A DNA stretch of 64,000 nucleotides, from the NCBI GenBank assembly GCA_028285625.1, contig JANQOX010000012.1, positions 314,984 through 378,983 on the forward strand. Direction: 5' to 3'. Shown here piece by piece: positions 26,556 to 34,807 of this stretch (the first letter of the stretch is position 1; every line of letters begins with the position of its first letter). Under the pieces are notes generated by a model. The model made no database searches. It saw only the letters and a program-made list of their open reading frames with translations, and was not told where the DNA came from. This DNA comes from Myxococcota bacterium. Lineage in GTDB: Bacteria; Myxococcota_A; UBA9160; UBA6930. The translations under genes were made by a program, and so were the position numbers.

Positions 26556-26830
26556 ACTTCGCTCGCGTTCCGCTCGCTGCGCGCGCGCCTTCGGCGCGCT
26601 TGCTGGTCGACCGGGCGACCCAGCACCCGCGGCTCGGAGTCCTGGCGAGGCTCGGAGGTCACCTTTTCGACTTCGCTCGCGTTCCGCTCGCTGCGCGCGC
26701 GCCTTCGGCGCGCTTTGCTGGTCGACCGGCCGACCCAGCATTCGCGGCTTCGAGGCTTGGCGAGGCCGGGAGACCACCCTTTCGACTTCGCTCGCGTTCC
26801 GCTCGCTGCGCGCGCGCCTTCGGCGCGCTT
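26556..26830. repeat. Three copies of a 46-bp GC-rich core in a 114-115-bp tandem array
   Basis: Almost identical 46-bp cores occupy 26556-26601, 26670-26715 and 26785-26830. Each starts ACTTCGCTCGCGTTCCGCTC and ends with a hairpin GCGCGCC-TTC-GGCGCGC. Between cores lie two related 68-69-bp spacers (each has CTGGTCGACC...GACCCAGCA and GGCGAGG), so the real unit is about 114-115 bp. The array fills the gap between two convergent genes and lies 3 bp from the NtrC-type gene's stop. It could end transcription from both sides, or be a mobile or duplicated intergenic element. No protein is convincingly encoded. Confidence 0.85.
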
Positions 26831-26833
26831 GCG

Positions 26834-28204
26834 CTAGTCCGGCTTGGTGAGCCCGAGCTTGTCCATCTTGATCTTGAGCATGCGGCGGGTCAGGCCGAGG
26901 GCTTCGGCCGTGCGGGTCTGGTTCCATTCGCAGCGGTCGAGGGCTTCGCGGAGCAGCTGCTGCTCGAAGCGCGAAACCGCCGCTTCGTAGTCCACCCGTC
27001 CGGTACGCACGTCGGCGTGCAGTACCTCGGTGCGGTCGGCGCTTGCGATCGCTTCGGGCAGGTCGCCCACGTCCACCACGTCGCCGTCGCAGAGTGCCAC
27101 GGCCCGCTGCACGGCGTTCTCGAGCTCGCGCACGTTGCCCGGCCAGTCGTGGCGCAGCAATGCGTTCAGCGCCTGGCGGGTGAAGCGCGCCGGCCCGGCG
27201 CCCATTTCTTCGCGGCAGCGGGTGAGGTGGCGCTCGGCCAGCAGCGGCACGTCGGCGCGCCGCTCGCGCAGCGGCGGCAGGTCGATCGGCACCACGTTCA
27301 CGCGGTAGTAGAGATCTTCGCGAAAGCGCCCCTCGCGCACCGCCGCCTCGAGGTCGCGATTGGTGGCCGCCAGAATGCGGACGTCCACCTCGATGGGATT
27401 CTCGCCGCCTACGCGTTCGATGACGCGCTCCTGCAGCGCCCGCAAGAGCTTGGCCTGGGCAGAAGACGGCAGCTCGCCGATCTCGTCGAGAAAGAGCGTG
27501 CCCGAGCCTGCGGCCTCGAACTTGCCGATGCGCCGATCGCGGGCGTCGGTGAACGCACCGCGCTCGTGACCGAACAGTTCGCTCTCCATCAGCGTGTCGG
27601 GGATCGCGGCGCAGTTGACGGCCACGAAGGGCCCCGACGCGCGGGGGGACAGATCGTGCACGGCCCGGGCCACCAGCTCTTTGCCGGTGCCGCTCTCGCC
27701 GCGGATCAGCACCGTGGCCGGGGCGCGGGCCACGCGTTCGATGGTGCGAAACACCTCGCGCATGGCCTCGGTACGCCCGTGCAGGTCGCCCAGGCGGTCG
27801 CGTCCCTCGAGTTCGTCGGTCAGGCGCACCACCTCGCGCGCCAGGGCGCGGTGCTCGAGCAGGTGGCGGATCTTGATGCGCAGCGCTTCGACTTCGAAGG
27901 GCTTGGTCACGTAGTCGGCGGCGCCGAGCTTCATGGCCTCGACCGCCGTGGCCACGGTCTTGGTGGCGGTCAGCACGATCACCGGCGGCGCGTCGCCGCG
28001 CTCGCCCAGCTCGGCGAGAAACTCGAGGCCGCTCCTGCCGGGCATCACCAGGTCGAGCAGCACCAGGTCGGGCGGCATCTCGGCCAGCGCGCGCAGACCG
28101 GCGTCGGCGCTGTCGGCGGTCACGACGTCGCAATCCGACTTGAGGAGCATGCGCAGCGACTCGCGCACGCCCGTCTCGTCGTCCACCACCAACACCCGGG
28201 GCAT
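26834..28204 (-). CDS. Sigma-54-dependent response regulator, NtrC family
   Basis: 456 aa. The receiver domain is at 1-120 (acidic pair at 8-9, D51 in LLDLVMPG, K100s in TKPFE). A central AAA+ domain has Walker A GESGTGKE, Walker B LFLDEIGEL, and WPGNVRELEN. A C-terminal Fis-type HTH carries NQTRTAEALGLTRRMLKIKM. The sigma-54-contact loop, usually GAFTGA, reads GAFTDA here, a known but less common form. It should activate sigma-54 promoters when phosphorylated. The gene lies 55 bp downstream of the unusual kinase-like fusion on the same strand, the expected place for its cognate partner. Confidence 0.95.
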   Translation of the reverse strand: MPRVLVVDDETGVRESLRMLLKSDCDVVTADSADAGLRALAEMPPDLVLLDLVMPGRSGLEFLAELGERGDAPPVIVLTATKTVATAVEAMKLGAADYVTKPFEVEALRIKIRHLLEHRALAREVVRLTDELEGRDRLGDLHGRTEAMREVFRTIERVARAPATVLIRGESGTGKELVARAVHDLSPRASGPFVAVNCAAIPDTLMESELFGHERGAFTDARDRRIGKFEAAGSGTLFLDEIGELPSSAQAKLLRALQERVIERVGGENPIEVDVRILAATNRDLEAAVREGRFREDLYYRVNVVPIDLPPLRERRADVPLLAERHLTRCREEMGAGPARFTRQALNALLRHDWPGNVRELENAVQRAVALCDGDVVDVGDLPEAIASADRTEVLHADVRTGRVDYEAAVSRFEQQLLREALDRCEWNQTRTAEALGLTRRMLKIKMDKLGLTKPD

Positions 28205-28259
28205 CGTGGTTGAAGGTATCAGCTACCGGGCGGCTTCCGCTCGGCAGCGCGTCGCTGCG

Positions 28260-30380
28260 TTATTCGGCGTGGAGGTCGATGGCCAGGACGGTCTCGTCGG
28301 CCTGGGTATCGTCGACGCGCAGGGTGCCGCCCTGGGCGCGGACGGCCTGCTCGGCGAGGATCACGTCGAGGCTGGTCTCGCCCAGGGCGACGTCGGCCGA
28401 GGCGGCGCCGCCGGGTCGCGGGGTGGGCCGGTCGGGGCTGTAGAAGCGCAGCAGGATCCGTACGCGCGCGTCACCTTCGGGCCCCACCGGGTCGTACTGA
28501 GTCGCCACGAACAGATCGGCCCGCTCGGGCACCCAGGCCAGCGCGCGATCGACCAGCGCCGACAGGGCCAGGCGCAGCAGCGCCGGATCGCCCAGGGCCA
28601 GCGGCCGTGTGGCATCGAGCTCTTGCAGGACCAGCAGCCGGCGCGATTGGATCTCGGGGCGGCGCTCCTCCAGCAGTTCTTCGAGCAGCCGCGTCACGTC
28701 GACCCGCTGGGGCTCGCCCGCACGCAGGTCGGCCAGCTCGGCCACGCGCGTCACCAGCCGCTCGAGCCGGCCGAGGTCGGCGTCCACCTGCTGGCGGAAC
28801 TCGCCGCGAAACTCGGGGTCGTCGAAGCGCTCGGGCAGCAGCTGCGCGAAGGTGCGGACCGCCGTGAGCGGGTTGCGCGCCTCGTGGGCGAGGGCGCGTG
28901 CCAGACGTTGCAGCAGCGGCGACCCGGTGGCGTCGGCCGCAGGCTCGGCGCGGGGAACGCGCTTGGGGCCGGCCGGGCGCGCGCCGCCGCCCTCCACCAG
29001 TTCGAGAGCGGGGAGTGCGGCGGCCTCGGGTGCGGCCGCGACCCGCTCGCGCGCCATCCGCTCGACCGACTCCTCCGGGTCGTCCTCGAAGTCCCAGCCT
29101 GCGACGTCGTCGAGTTCGCCGTCGGTTTCGTCCAGGACCTCGCGTGGGGCGTCGGTCGGGTCGCCCGTGGCGCGGGCTGAATCGCTGCCGGGCTCGTCCG
29201 CGAACGCGTCATGCGTGCCATCGCGGTGCGGGTCGCCGAAGACCGGCGGCCCCCCCAACGCGTCGAGGGCGTCTTCGGTATCAGGCAGCGCGTCATGACG
29301 CGCTGGCGCCGAGACCGGCCTGGGCGCGTCACCCAGCGCCAGGGCGTGGGCCTCGATGGGGTCGCCGGGGTCGGCGGCGAGCGTTCGCAACAGCACCGCC
29401 TCGAGTTCCCGCAGGTTGCCGGGCCAGGGTTGGCTCGCCAGCTGGGCCATCGCTTCGGGGGTGATCGCCGGTGCCGGCCGTGCCTCTCGGCCCGCCCACT
29501 CGGCGATCAGCACCACCGCAAACGGCTCGATCAGCGCCGTGCGCTCGCGCAGGGGCGGTAGCTCGGCCCGCAGCCGCGAGAGCGCGAGGTCGAGCGAGCC
29601 CTCGAGGGGCGGCGCCGCCCATTCGGGCCCGGCGGTGGCGCAGAACGCGCGCGCGACACCCCCGGGGCCGTCGCCTAGCTCGATCCAGCCCGCCACCGAG
29701 CGCTGCACGGTCTGGGGAAGGCGGTCCGCGTTCTCGAGGCAGACCACGGCGTGTTCGGGGGCGGCAGCCACCTGGCCCGCGAGCCGCTGGGCCGTGGTGT
29801 CCTCTTCGCACGCGATGGCCAGGAAGGGTCGCGTCGCATCGGGCCCGCGAGCGTGCAGCAATCGGCACAGGAGCAGGCGGCCGGTGCCCCCCTCGCCGCG
29901 GACCAGCGCCGACTCGGCCCCGCGCCCCGGGGCTTCGAAGGCCGCGGGCAGGTCGAGGTCCTGGAAGAAGCGCGATCCCCGCCGTTCGAGGCGGCTGCGC
30001 AGGCGCCTGGCCGGCAGCGCCAGCGTCGCCGGCGCCCCGGCGCGCGCCACGGCCTGCCGCAGGGCCCCCGCAGAGGGGGGCCAGACCAGCCGCTCGGCGT
30101 CGAGTCCGGCGAACCATGCCTCCACGCGGGCGACCGGCAACCCCGGGTCGTGGACGAGCACGAAGCGCGCGTCGCGCCGCCGGGCGGCCTGGATGCGGAC
30201 GAAGTCGAGCTCTTCGTCGGCGTCCTGCGACACGCCGATCACGATCACCGCGGGAACGTCGTCGCGGTCGAACGCCGGGTCTCCGGGCCGGCCAACGCGC
30301 GTACCCGGGCCGGCCCCCGCGAGGCGTGCCAGCGCTTCGCCCGAGCGTTCGTCCCGGTGGATGATCCAGAGGCCGTCCAT
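28260..30380 (-). CDS. Pseudo-sigma54-AAA+/degenerate histidine kinase fusion
   Basis: 706 aa. Residues 1-115 resemble a receiver-like fold without clear phosphoacceptor (IIHRDE, AVIVIG, RFVLVHDP). Residues 155-350 follow the NtrC-type AAA+ domain: GEGGTGR in place of Walker A GESGTGK, CLENADRLP for Walker B, LPPLRERTALIEPFA and PWPGNLRELEAVLLRTL, but the whole GAFTGA region is missing. An acidic linker spans about 365-445. From 487 a HisKA domain has H499 in AHEARNPLTAV, followed by an ATPase-like domain whose N-box lacks asparagine (LSALVDRAL) and whose G-box is altered (LGETSLDVILAEQAV). Both ATP sites look impaired. It precedes the NtrC-type regulator and is probably its signalling partner. 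Start ATG 30380. Confidence 0.75.
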   Translation of the reverse strand: MDGLWIIHRDERSGEALARLAGAGPGTRVGRPGDPAFDRDDVPAVIVIGVSQDADEELDFVRIQAARRRDARFVLVHDPGLPVARVEAWFAGLDAERLVWPPSAGALRQAVARAGAPATLALPARRLRSRLERRGSRFFQDLDLPAAFEAPGRGAESALVRGEGGTGRLLLCRLLHARGPDATRPFLAIACEEDTTAQRLAGQVAAAPEHAVVCLENADRLPQTVQRSVAGWIELGDGPGGVARAFCATAGPEWAAPPLEGSLDLALSRLRAELPPLRERTALIEPFAVVLIAEWAGREARPAPAITPEAMAQLASQPWPGNLRELEAVLLRTLAADPGDPIEAHALALGDAPRPVSAPARHDALPDTEDALDALGGPPVFGDPHRDGTHDAFADEPGSDSARATGDPTDAPREVLDETDGELDDVAGWDFEDDPEESVERMARERVAAAPEAAALPALELVEGGGARPAGPKRVPRAEPAADATGSPLLQRLARALAHEARNPLTAVRTFAQLLPERFDDPEFRGEFRQQVDADLGRLERLVTRVAELADLRAGEPQRVDVTRLLEELLEERRPEIQSRRLLVLQELDATRPLALGDPALLRLALSALVDRALAWVPERADLFVATQYDPVGPEGDARVRILLRFYSPDRPTPRPGGAASADVALGETSLDVILAEQAVRAQGGTLRVDDTQADETVLAIDLHAE

Positions 30381-30777
30381 GCGTTCGTCGGTTCCCGTCG
30401 TTCCGTCGGGTTTAGACCTCTCCGGCCTCGTGAGCCCGGAGGGGTCGTTCGCCAATTCGTGGAGCGCGCGCCAGGCCCGGCTCGGCGAATGCGCCGTCGG
30501 GCGCGTCCGGGTACACGAGATGCGCCGCGCGCACGCCCGCGGTGAGATTCCGCGCAATCCGCGTGCCAAGCCGAACCCCCCCACCCCGGTTCGACGCACG
30601 TCCGCCCGCAAGCCCCCGCCCCACCACCGGAACCCCGCACTCCGTCGGTGGCGGGGCGCCAAGGCGAGGGAACGCCACGTCCCCAAAGCGTGTCCAAGGT
30701 GGGAGAACTTTTTCCCACGGGTCGATCGGTTCGGCGTGCACCGGTAGAGTCGATGCGTCGCAATCGGGGGGACAGCG
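30381..30777. other. 397-bp divergent intergenic region with two hairpins
   Basis: Lies between the kinase-like fusion and thyX. It holds a long imperfect inverted repeat at 30617-30658 (CGCCCCACCACCG opposite CGGTGGCGGGGCG, one mismatch, 16-nt loop) and a smaller one at 30699-30718 (GTGGGA...TCCCAC with a T-rich loop), both within 160 bp of the thyX start. I see no gene. The hairpins could be a thyX leader attenuator, a terminator-like element, or a binding site. Confidence 0.5.
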
Positions 30778-32352
30778 GTGGGCGAGACCACGGGCGACGC
30801 GACCCAGCGGGTCACGGGCGAGGTGATCGATGGCGGGCCGGAGGTCCGGCTTCGCAACACCTTTGCCGCGCCCTACGACGACGCGATCGCCGCGGCGCGA
30901 ACCTGCTACTCGCCGCGCGTGATCCAGGCCGACGAGATCACCGACGGGCAGCGCGAGCGCATCGGCCCGCTCACGTACGAGGGCGGCCACCACACCGTCT
31001 TCACCCACGCGACCTACGAGTTCGATCTCTCGGGGATCTCTCGGCAGCTCGTGTGGTGCTTCTTGCACACGTTTCCTTTCTACAACACCGAGCAGCAGAG
31101 CCAGCGCTACGTGCGGCTCGACGAGGCGCGCGCCCACGTGCCGACGTCGCTGCGCGGCGAAGCGCGCGACGTCTACACGGCCGCGGTGGCGCGGGCCTGG
31201 GCGCACTACGCAGAGCTCTCTGCGCGGCTCGAGCCCGTCACCATGGACATCCTCTCCGACCTGTGGCGGCTGCGCGATCGCCAGGGACGTGCCTTCGGTC
31301 GCAGCGTGCGCCGCGAGGCCGAGAAGAAGGCGATCGAGACGGCCCGCTACGTGATCCCGATCGCCTGCCACACGGCCATGGTCTACACGGTCTCGGGCAT
31401 CACACTGCACCGACTGCGGCGCATGGCCGCGGTGTGCGACGTGCCTACCGAGGCGCGCATCGTGGTGGAGCAGATGGTGGCCGCCGCGCGCGAGGCCGAC
31501 CCGGCCTTCTTCGAGCGGGTGGGCGAGCAGCCGCTCGAAGACGAGATGGTGGTCGAGGATGCGATCGCCCCGCCCGGCCCCGCCGACCCGGCCGCCCTCG
31601 AGGCCTTCGACAAGTCGCTCGACGGCCGTGCCGCGCGCCTCGTCGACTACGGCGTGAGCGGCCCGCAGGTCGTCGCCGATGCCGTCCGCCACGTGCTCGG
31701 GCGCCACGATCTCGACGACGACGACGCGATCGCCGCCGTGCTCGACCCGCGGCGCAATCGCTACCGGCTCGACACCCTGAACGTGTCGGCGCACTCGCCG
31801 CTGATGCGCGCGCTCAACCACGCGCACTACACGTTCCGCAAGCGCATCTCCCACACCGCCGACTCGCAGGACCAGCGCCACCGCATGGTGCCGGGCTCGC
31901 GGCCGCTGCTCACGCGCAGCGTTCCCGACCACGTGGACGTGATCGAACCCGACCTGATCGCGAACGACCCCGCCTGTCACGCGTTGTTCCGCGAGGCCGT
32001 GGAAGAGGCCTGGGATGCCCGGGCGCGGCTGCTGGAGCTGGGCGAGACGCCCGAGGTGGCGCAGTACCTGCTGCCCAACGCGGTGGCGGTGCGCTTCGAA
32101 GAGTCGGGCAGCCTGCTGCACCTGCTGCACAAGTGGACCATGCGCACCTGCCTGAACGCGCAGCGCGAGATCTTCGACGCCTCGATGGACGAGATCGAGC
32201 AGGTGCGCGCGGTGCACCCGTCGTTGATGGAGCACGTGGGCCCGCCCTGTTCGGTGCGCACGGGTCTGGTGCGGCCGCGCTGCACCGAGGGCTCGCACTT
32301 CTGCGGCATCCCGGTCTGGAAGACCTTTCCGGAAGTGGAGCGGAGGATCTGA
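30778..32352 (+). CDS. thyX: FAD-dependent thymidylate synthase, tandem-duplicated
   Basis: 524 aa, about twice the usual ThyX length. Two ThyX-like halves are visible. The first (about 20-250) has ISRQLVWCFLHTFPF then NTEQQSQRY, where the signature RHR is replaced by LHT, and HRLRRMAAV toward its end. The second (about 285-480) has the RHR at 367-369 (QRHRMVPGSR) and LHKWTMRTCLNAQREI at its C-terminal helix. Three cysteines and a histidine near the end (C491, C502, H507, C509) may form a metal site. ThyX makes dTMP from dUMP with FAD and methylene-THF; halves may form one pseudo-dimer unit. GTG 30778 is the start. The stop shares a base with the next gene. Confidence 0.85.
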   Translation: MGETTGDATQRVTGEVIDGGPEVRLRNTFAAPYDDAIAAARTCYSPRVIQADEITDGQRERIGPLTYEGGHHTVFTHATYEFDLSGISRQLVWCFLHTFPFYNTEQQSQRYVRLDEARAHVPTSLRGEARDVYTAAVARAWAHYAELSARLEPVTMDILSDLWRLRDRQGRAFGRSVRREAEKKAIETARYVIPIACHTAMVYTVSGITLHRLRRMAAVCDVPTEARIVVEQMVAAAREADPAFFERVGEQPLEDEMVVEDAIAPPGPADPAALEAFDKSLDGRAARLVDYGVSGPQVVADAVRHVLGRHDLDDDDAIAAVLDPRRNRYRLDTLNVSAHSPLMRALNHAHYTFRKRISHTADSQDQRHRMVPGSRPLLTRSVPDHVDVIEPDLIANDPACHALFREAVEEAWDARARLLELGETPEVAQYLLPNAVAVRFEESGSLLHLLHKWTMRTCLNAQREIFDASMDEIEQVRAVHPSLMEHVGPPCSVRTGLVRPRCTEGSHFCGIPVWKTFPEVERRI

Positions 32353-33350
32353 TGGTGGTGGCTCGAACCCCGGCCTGGCTTCGCACGATGTTGCTGGTGG
32401 CGGTGCTGCTCGCCCCGGCGCCGGCCCTGGCCGTCGACCTGGTAGGCACCTGGCACGTGCTCGTGCACTACAAGGACTCCGGCACCAACCACCCCGAGCG
32501 CGAGCGCTGGGAGGACCGCATCTGGGAGTTCTCCATGGAGGGCAGCCGCCTCAAGTGGATCGACTACCCGATCGTGGTGTTCAACGACCAGAGCGGGCGC
32601 TTCGACCTCAGCATGGGTCGCTCGGCCCGCGTCCTCGAGTTCTGGGAGCCCAACGCCGCACAGCAGGCCGAGATCGAGGCCGGCCTCCAGATCAACCCGC
32701 GTGGTTCGCGCACCAAGACGCTGCGCGGGTCGCCGGAGAAGGGTTGGACCTCGGCCAAGAAGGGCTCGGGCTACCAGTCGGCGCGATTCATCACCTACAC
32801 CGAGACCTGGAGCATCGACGACCCGCAGGGCGCGCCGGTCTTCACGTTCGACGACAGCATGGGGTCGGCGTCCACCGAGAGCTTCGAGGGGCGCACCCGC
32901 TACACCGGCGAGTCGGTCGAACCGGGCCTGATCCGCGGCGCGTACGACCGCGACGGCACCCGCATCGGCACCTTCCGCGCCACCAAGGCGGGCGCCACCG
33001 TGGTGGTGAAGGGCAGCGGCAAGAGCCAGGGCGAGCGCGTATACGAGGCGTTCTTCGGCGCCGCGGCGGCGGCGCTCTACACGGGGGAGCTACCCGGGGG
33101 CGTCGGTACCGAAGAAGAGGTGCGCGCGCTGATCGACGCCGGCGAGTTCTCCAAGGCCGATCGCAAGAAGCTGCGCGAAGGGCTCGCAGAGGCGTTCTTC
33201 GCCCAGTTCCAGAACGCGCGCGAGGACGACGAGGCCGTGCGTGCCATGACGAACAGCCTGGCCCGCAAGGCCGAGAAGGCGTTCACCGAGGACGGCAAGA
33301 GCGTGGCGGAGATCCAGCAGATGCTCCAGCGGGGCGAGATCGCGCCCTAG
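32352..33350 (+). CDS. Exported protein of unknown function coupled to thyX
   Basis: 332 aa, not recognised. A signal peptide (LRTMLLVAVLLAPAPALA) precedes a beta-rich domain with VDLVGTWHVLVHYKD and ERWEDRIWEFSMEG at its start, suggesting a lipocalin-like or small barrel fold. The C-terminal third is helical and charged (a segment of about 100 residues with FSKADRKKLREGLAEAFFAQ). The ATG shares a base with the thyX stop (TGATG), so the two are translated together. Why a periplasmic or secreted protein would be coupled to thymidylate synthesis is unclear. Confidence 0.8.
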   Translation: MVVARTPAWLRTMLLVAVLLAPAPALAVDLVGTWHVLVHYKDSGTNHPERERWEDRIWEFSMEGSRLKWIDYPIVVFNDQSGRFDLSMGRSARVLEFWEPNAAQQAEIEAGLQINPRGSRTKTLRGSPEKGWTSAKKGSGYQSARFITYTETWSIDDPQGAPVFTFDDSMGSASTESFEGRTRYTGESVEPGLIRGAYDRDGTRIGTFRATKAGATVVVKGSGKSQGERVYEAFFGAAAAALYTGELPGGVGTEEEVRALIDAGEFSKADRKKLREGLAEAFFAQFQNAREDDEAVRAMTNSLARKAEKAFTEDGKSVAEIQQMLQRGEIAP

Positions 33351-33438
33351 CCGCGTCGGGCTGGGCTCGATGGACGGGCCGGGGTGCCCTCTGTAGATTC
33401 GCGCCCTGTTCGTCCCTCCATCCGTCGAGACCCCCGCC

Positions 33439-34770
33439 ATGGCCCAAGACAAGCTCAACCCGCTCGCCCGCGAGCTGAACGACGCCATCGAGGCGGCCGC
33501 GCCCGAGGTGCTGGCGATGCTCTCGCCCCTCGGTCGCAGGCTCTACTTTCCGCGCGGCATCCTCACCCAGAGCGCCGAGGCGAAAGAGAAGGGCCACCGC
33601 TTCAACGCGACCATCGGCATCGCCACCGAGGACGGCGAAGCCATGCACCTGCCGTCGGTTCATCGTCAACTGGCCGACGTGCCGCCGAACGACGCGTATG
33701 CCTACGCGCCCGGCGGAGGTCGGCCGGGTCTGCGCGAGCGCTGGCGCGAGAAGCAGGAGACCGAGAACCCGAGCCAGCGCGGCAAGGCGATCGGTCTGCC
33801 GATCGTGACGAGCGCGCTGACCCATGGGCTCTCGCTGCTGGGCGACCTGTTCGTGGCGCCGGGCGACACGATCCTGCTGCCCGACAAGCTCTGGGGCAAC
33901 TACCGGCTCACGTTCGAAGTGATGCTCGGGGCAGAGATCGCGACGTTCCCGTTCTATGCGGGCGCGGGCTTCGACACCGAGAGCTTCGCCGCGGCGCTCG
34001 AGAAGCACGGCGCCGAGAACGAGAAGCTGATCGTGCTGCTCAACTTTCCGAACAACCCGACCGGCTACATGCCCACCGATGCCGAAGGAGACGCCATCGT
34101 GGCGGCGCTCGAGGCCCAGGCCGCGCGCGGCACCCGCATCGTGGCCGTGTGCGACGACGCCTACTTCGGGCTCTTCTACCACCTGGGCGGTGCCTCGATG
34201 ACCGAGTCGCTGTTCGGGCGGCTGGCGAATCGGCACCCCAACCTTCTGGCGGTGCGGCTCGATGGAGCGACCAAGGAGCTCTTCGTCTGGGGCCTGCGCT
34301 GCGGGTTCCTGACCTTCGGCCCCGGTCGCGTCGAGGGTGCCGACGAGGTGTGCAAGGCGCTCGATGCCAAGGTGCGCGGCGCCGTCCGCGGCGGGGTCTC
34401 CAACAGTCCGCAGCTCTCCCAGACGCTGGTGGAGAAGGCGCTCGCCTCGTCGTCGATCGACGAAGAGCGCAAGCAGAAGCACGAGGTGCTGCGCGCCCGG
34501 GCCGAGCGCGTCTTCGAGGTGGCGAACCTACCGCGCTATGCCGAGAGCTTCGCGGTCTACCCGTTCAACAGTGGCTACTTCATGTGTCTGGACGTGAAGG
34601 GCGTCGAGGCCGAGCCCCTGCGCGTGCATCTGCTCGACGCCCACGGCGCCGGCCTGATCGCCACCGGCAAGCACGACCTGCGCATCGCGTTCAGCTGCCT
34701 CGAGCTCGAAGAGATCGAGCCCCTCTTCGAACTCATCCACAAAGCGATCCAAGAACTCCGCCAAGACTGA
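33439..34770 (+). CDS. Pyridoxal-phosphate aminotransferase, class I/II
   Basis: 443 aa, type I fold. The PLP-binding lysine is K279 in DGATKELFVWG, preceded by a FPNNPTGYMP loop (which binds substrate and cofactor), a VAVCDDAYFGLFY strand carrying the cofactor-facing Asp and Tyr, and LRIAFSCLEL near the C-terminus for the carboxylate arginine. It most resembles aromatic or aspartate aminotransferases; the donor-acceptor pair cannot be read. It is a monocistronic-looking gene with its own 88-bp upstream gap; no clear Shine-Dalgarno sequence precedes ATG 33439. Confidence 0.88.
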   Translation: MAQDKLNPLARELNDAIEAAAPEVLAMLSPLGRRLYFPRGILTQSAEAKEKGHRFNATIGIATEDGEAMHLPSVHRQLADVPPNDAYAYAPGGGRPGLRERWREKQETENPSQRGKAIGLPIVTSALTHGLSLLGDLFVAPGDTILLPDKLWGNYRLTFEVMLGAEIATFPFYAGAGFDTESFAAALEKHGAENEKLIVLLNFPNNPTGYMPTDAEGDAIVAALEAQAARGTRIVAVCDDAYFGLFYHLGGASMTESLFGRLANRHPNLLAVRLDGATKELFVWGLRCGFLTFGPGRVEGADEVCKALDAKVRGAVRGGVSNSPQLSQTLVEKALASSSIDEERKQKHEVLRARAERVFEVANLPRYAESFAVYPFNSGYFMCLDVKGVEAEPLRVHLLDAHGAGLIATGKHDLRIAFSCLELEEIEPLFELIHKAIQELRQD

Positions 34771-34807
34771 CGGCGGACTGACCCCACTCCCGCGCCAGCC
34801 GGTCCGG

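Noticed and set aside
26337..26833. Arg/Ala-rich peptide repeats (ARSERNASEV type) encoded by the repeat array on the minus strand
   Set aside because: They are the translation of the non-coding 114-115-bp repeats and extend past the NtrC-type gene's stop in another frame.
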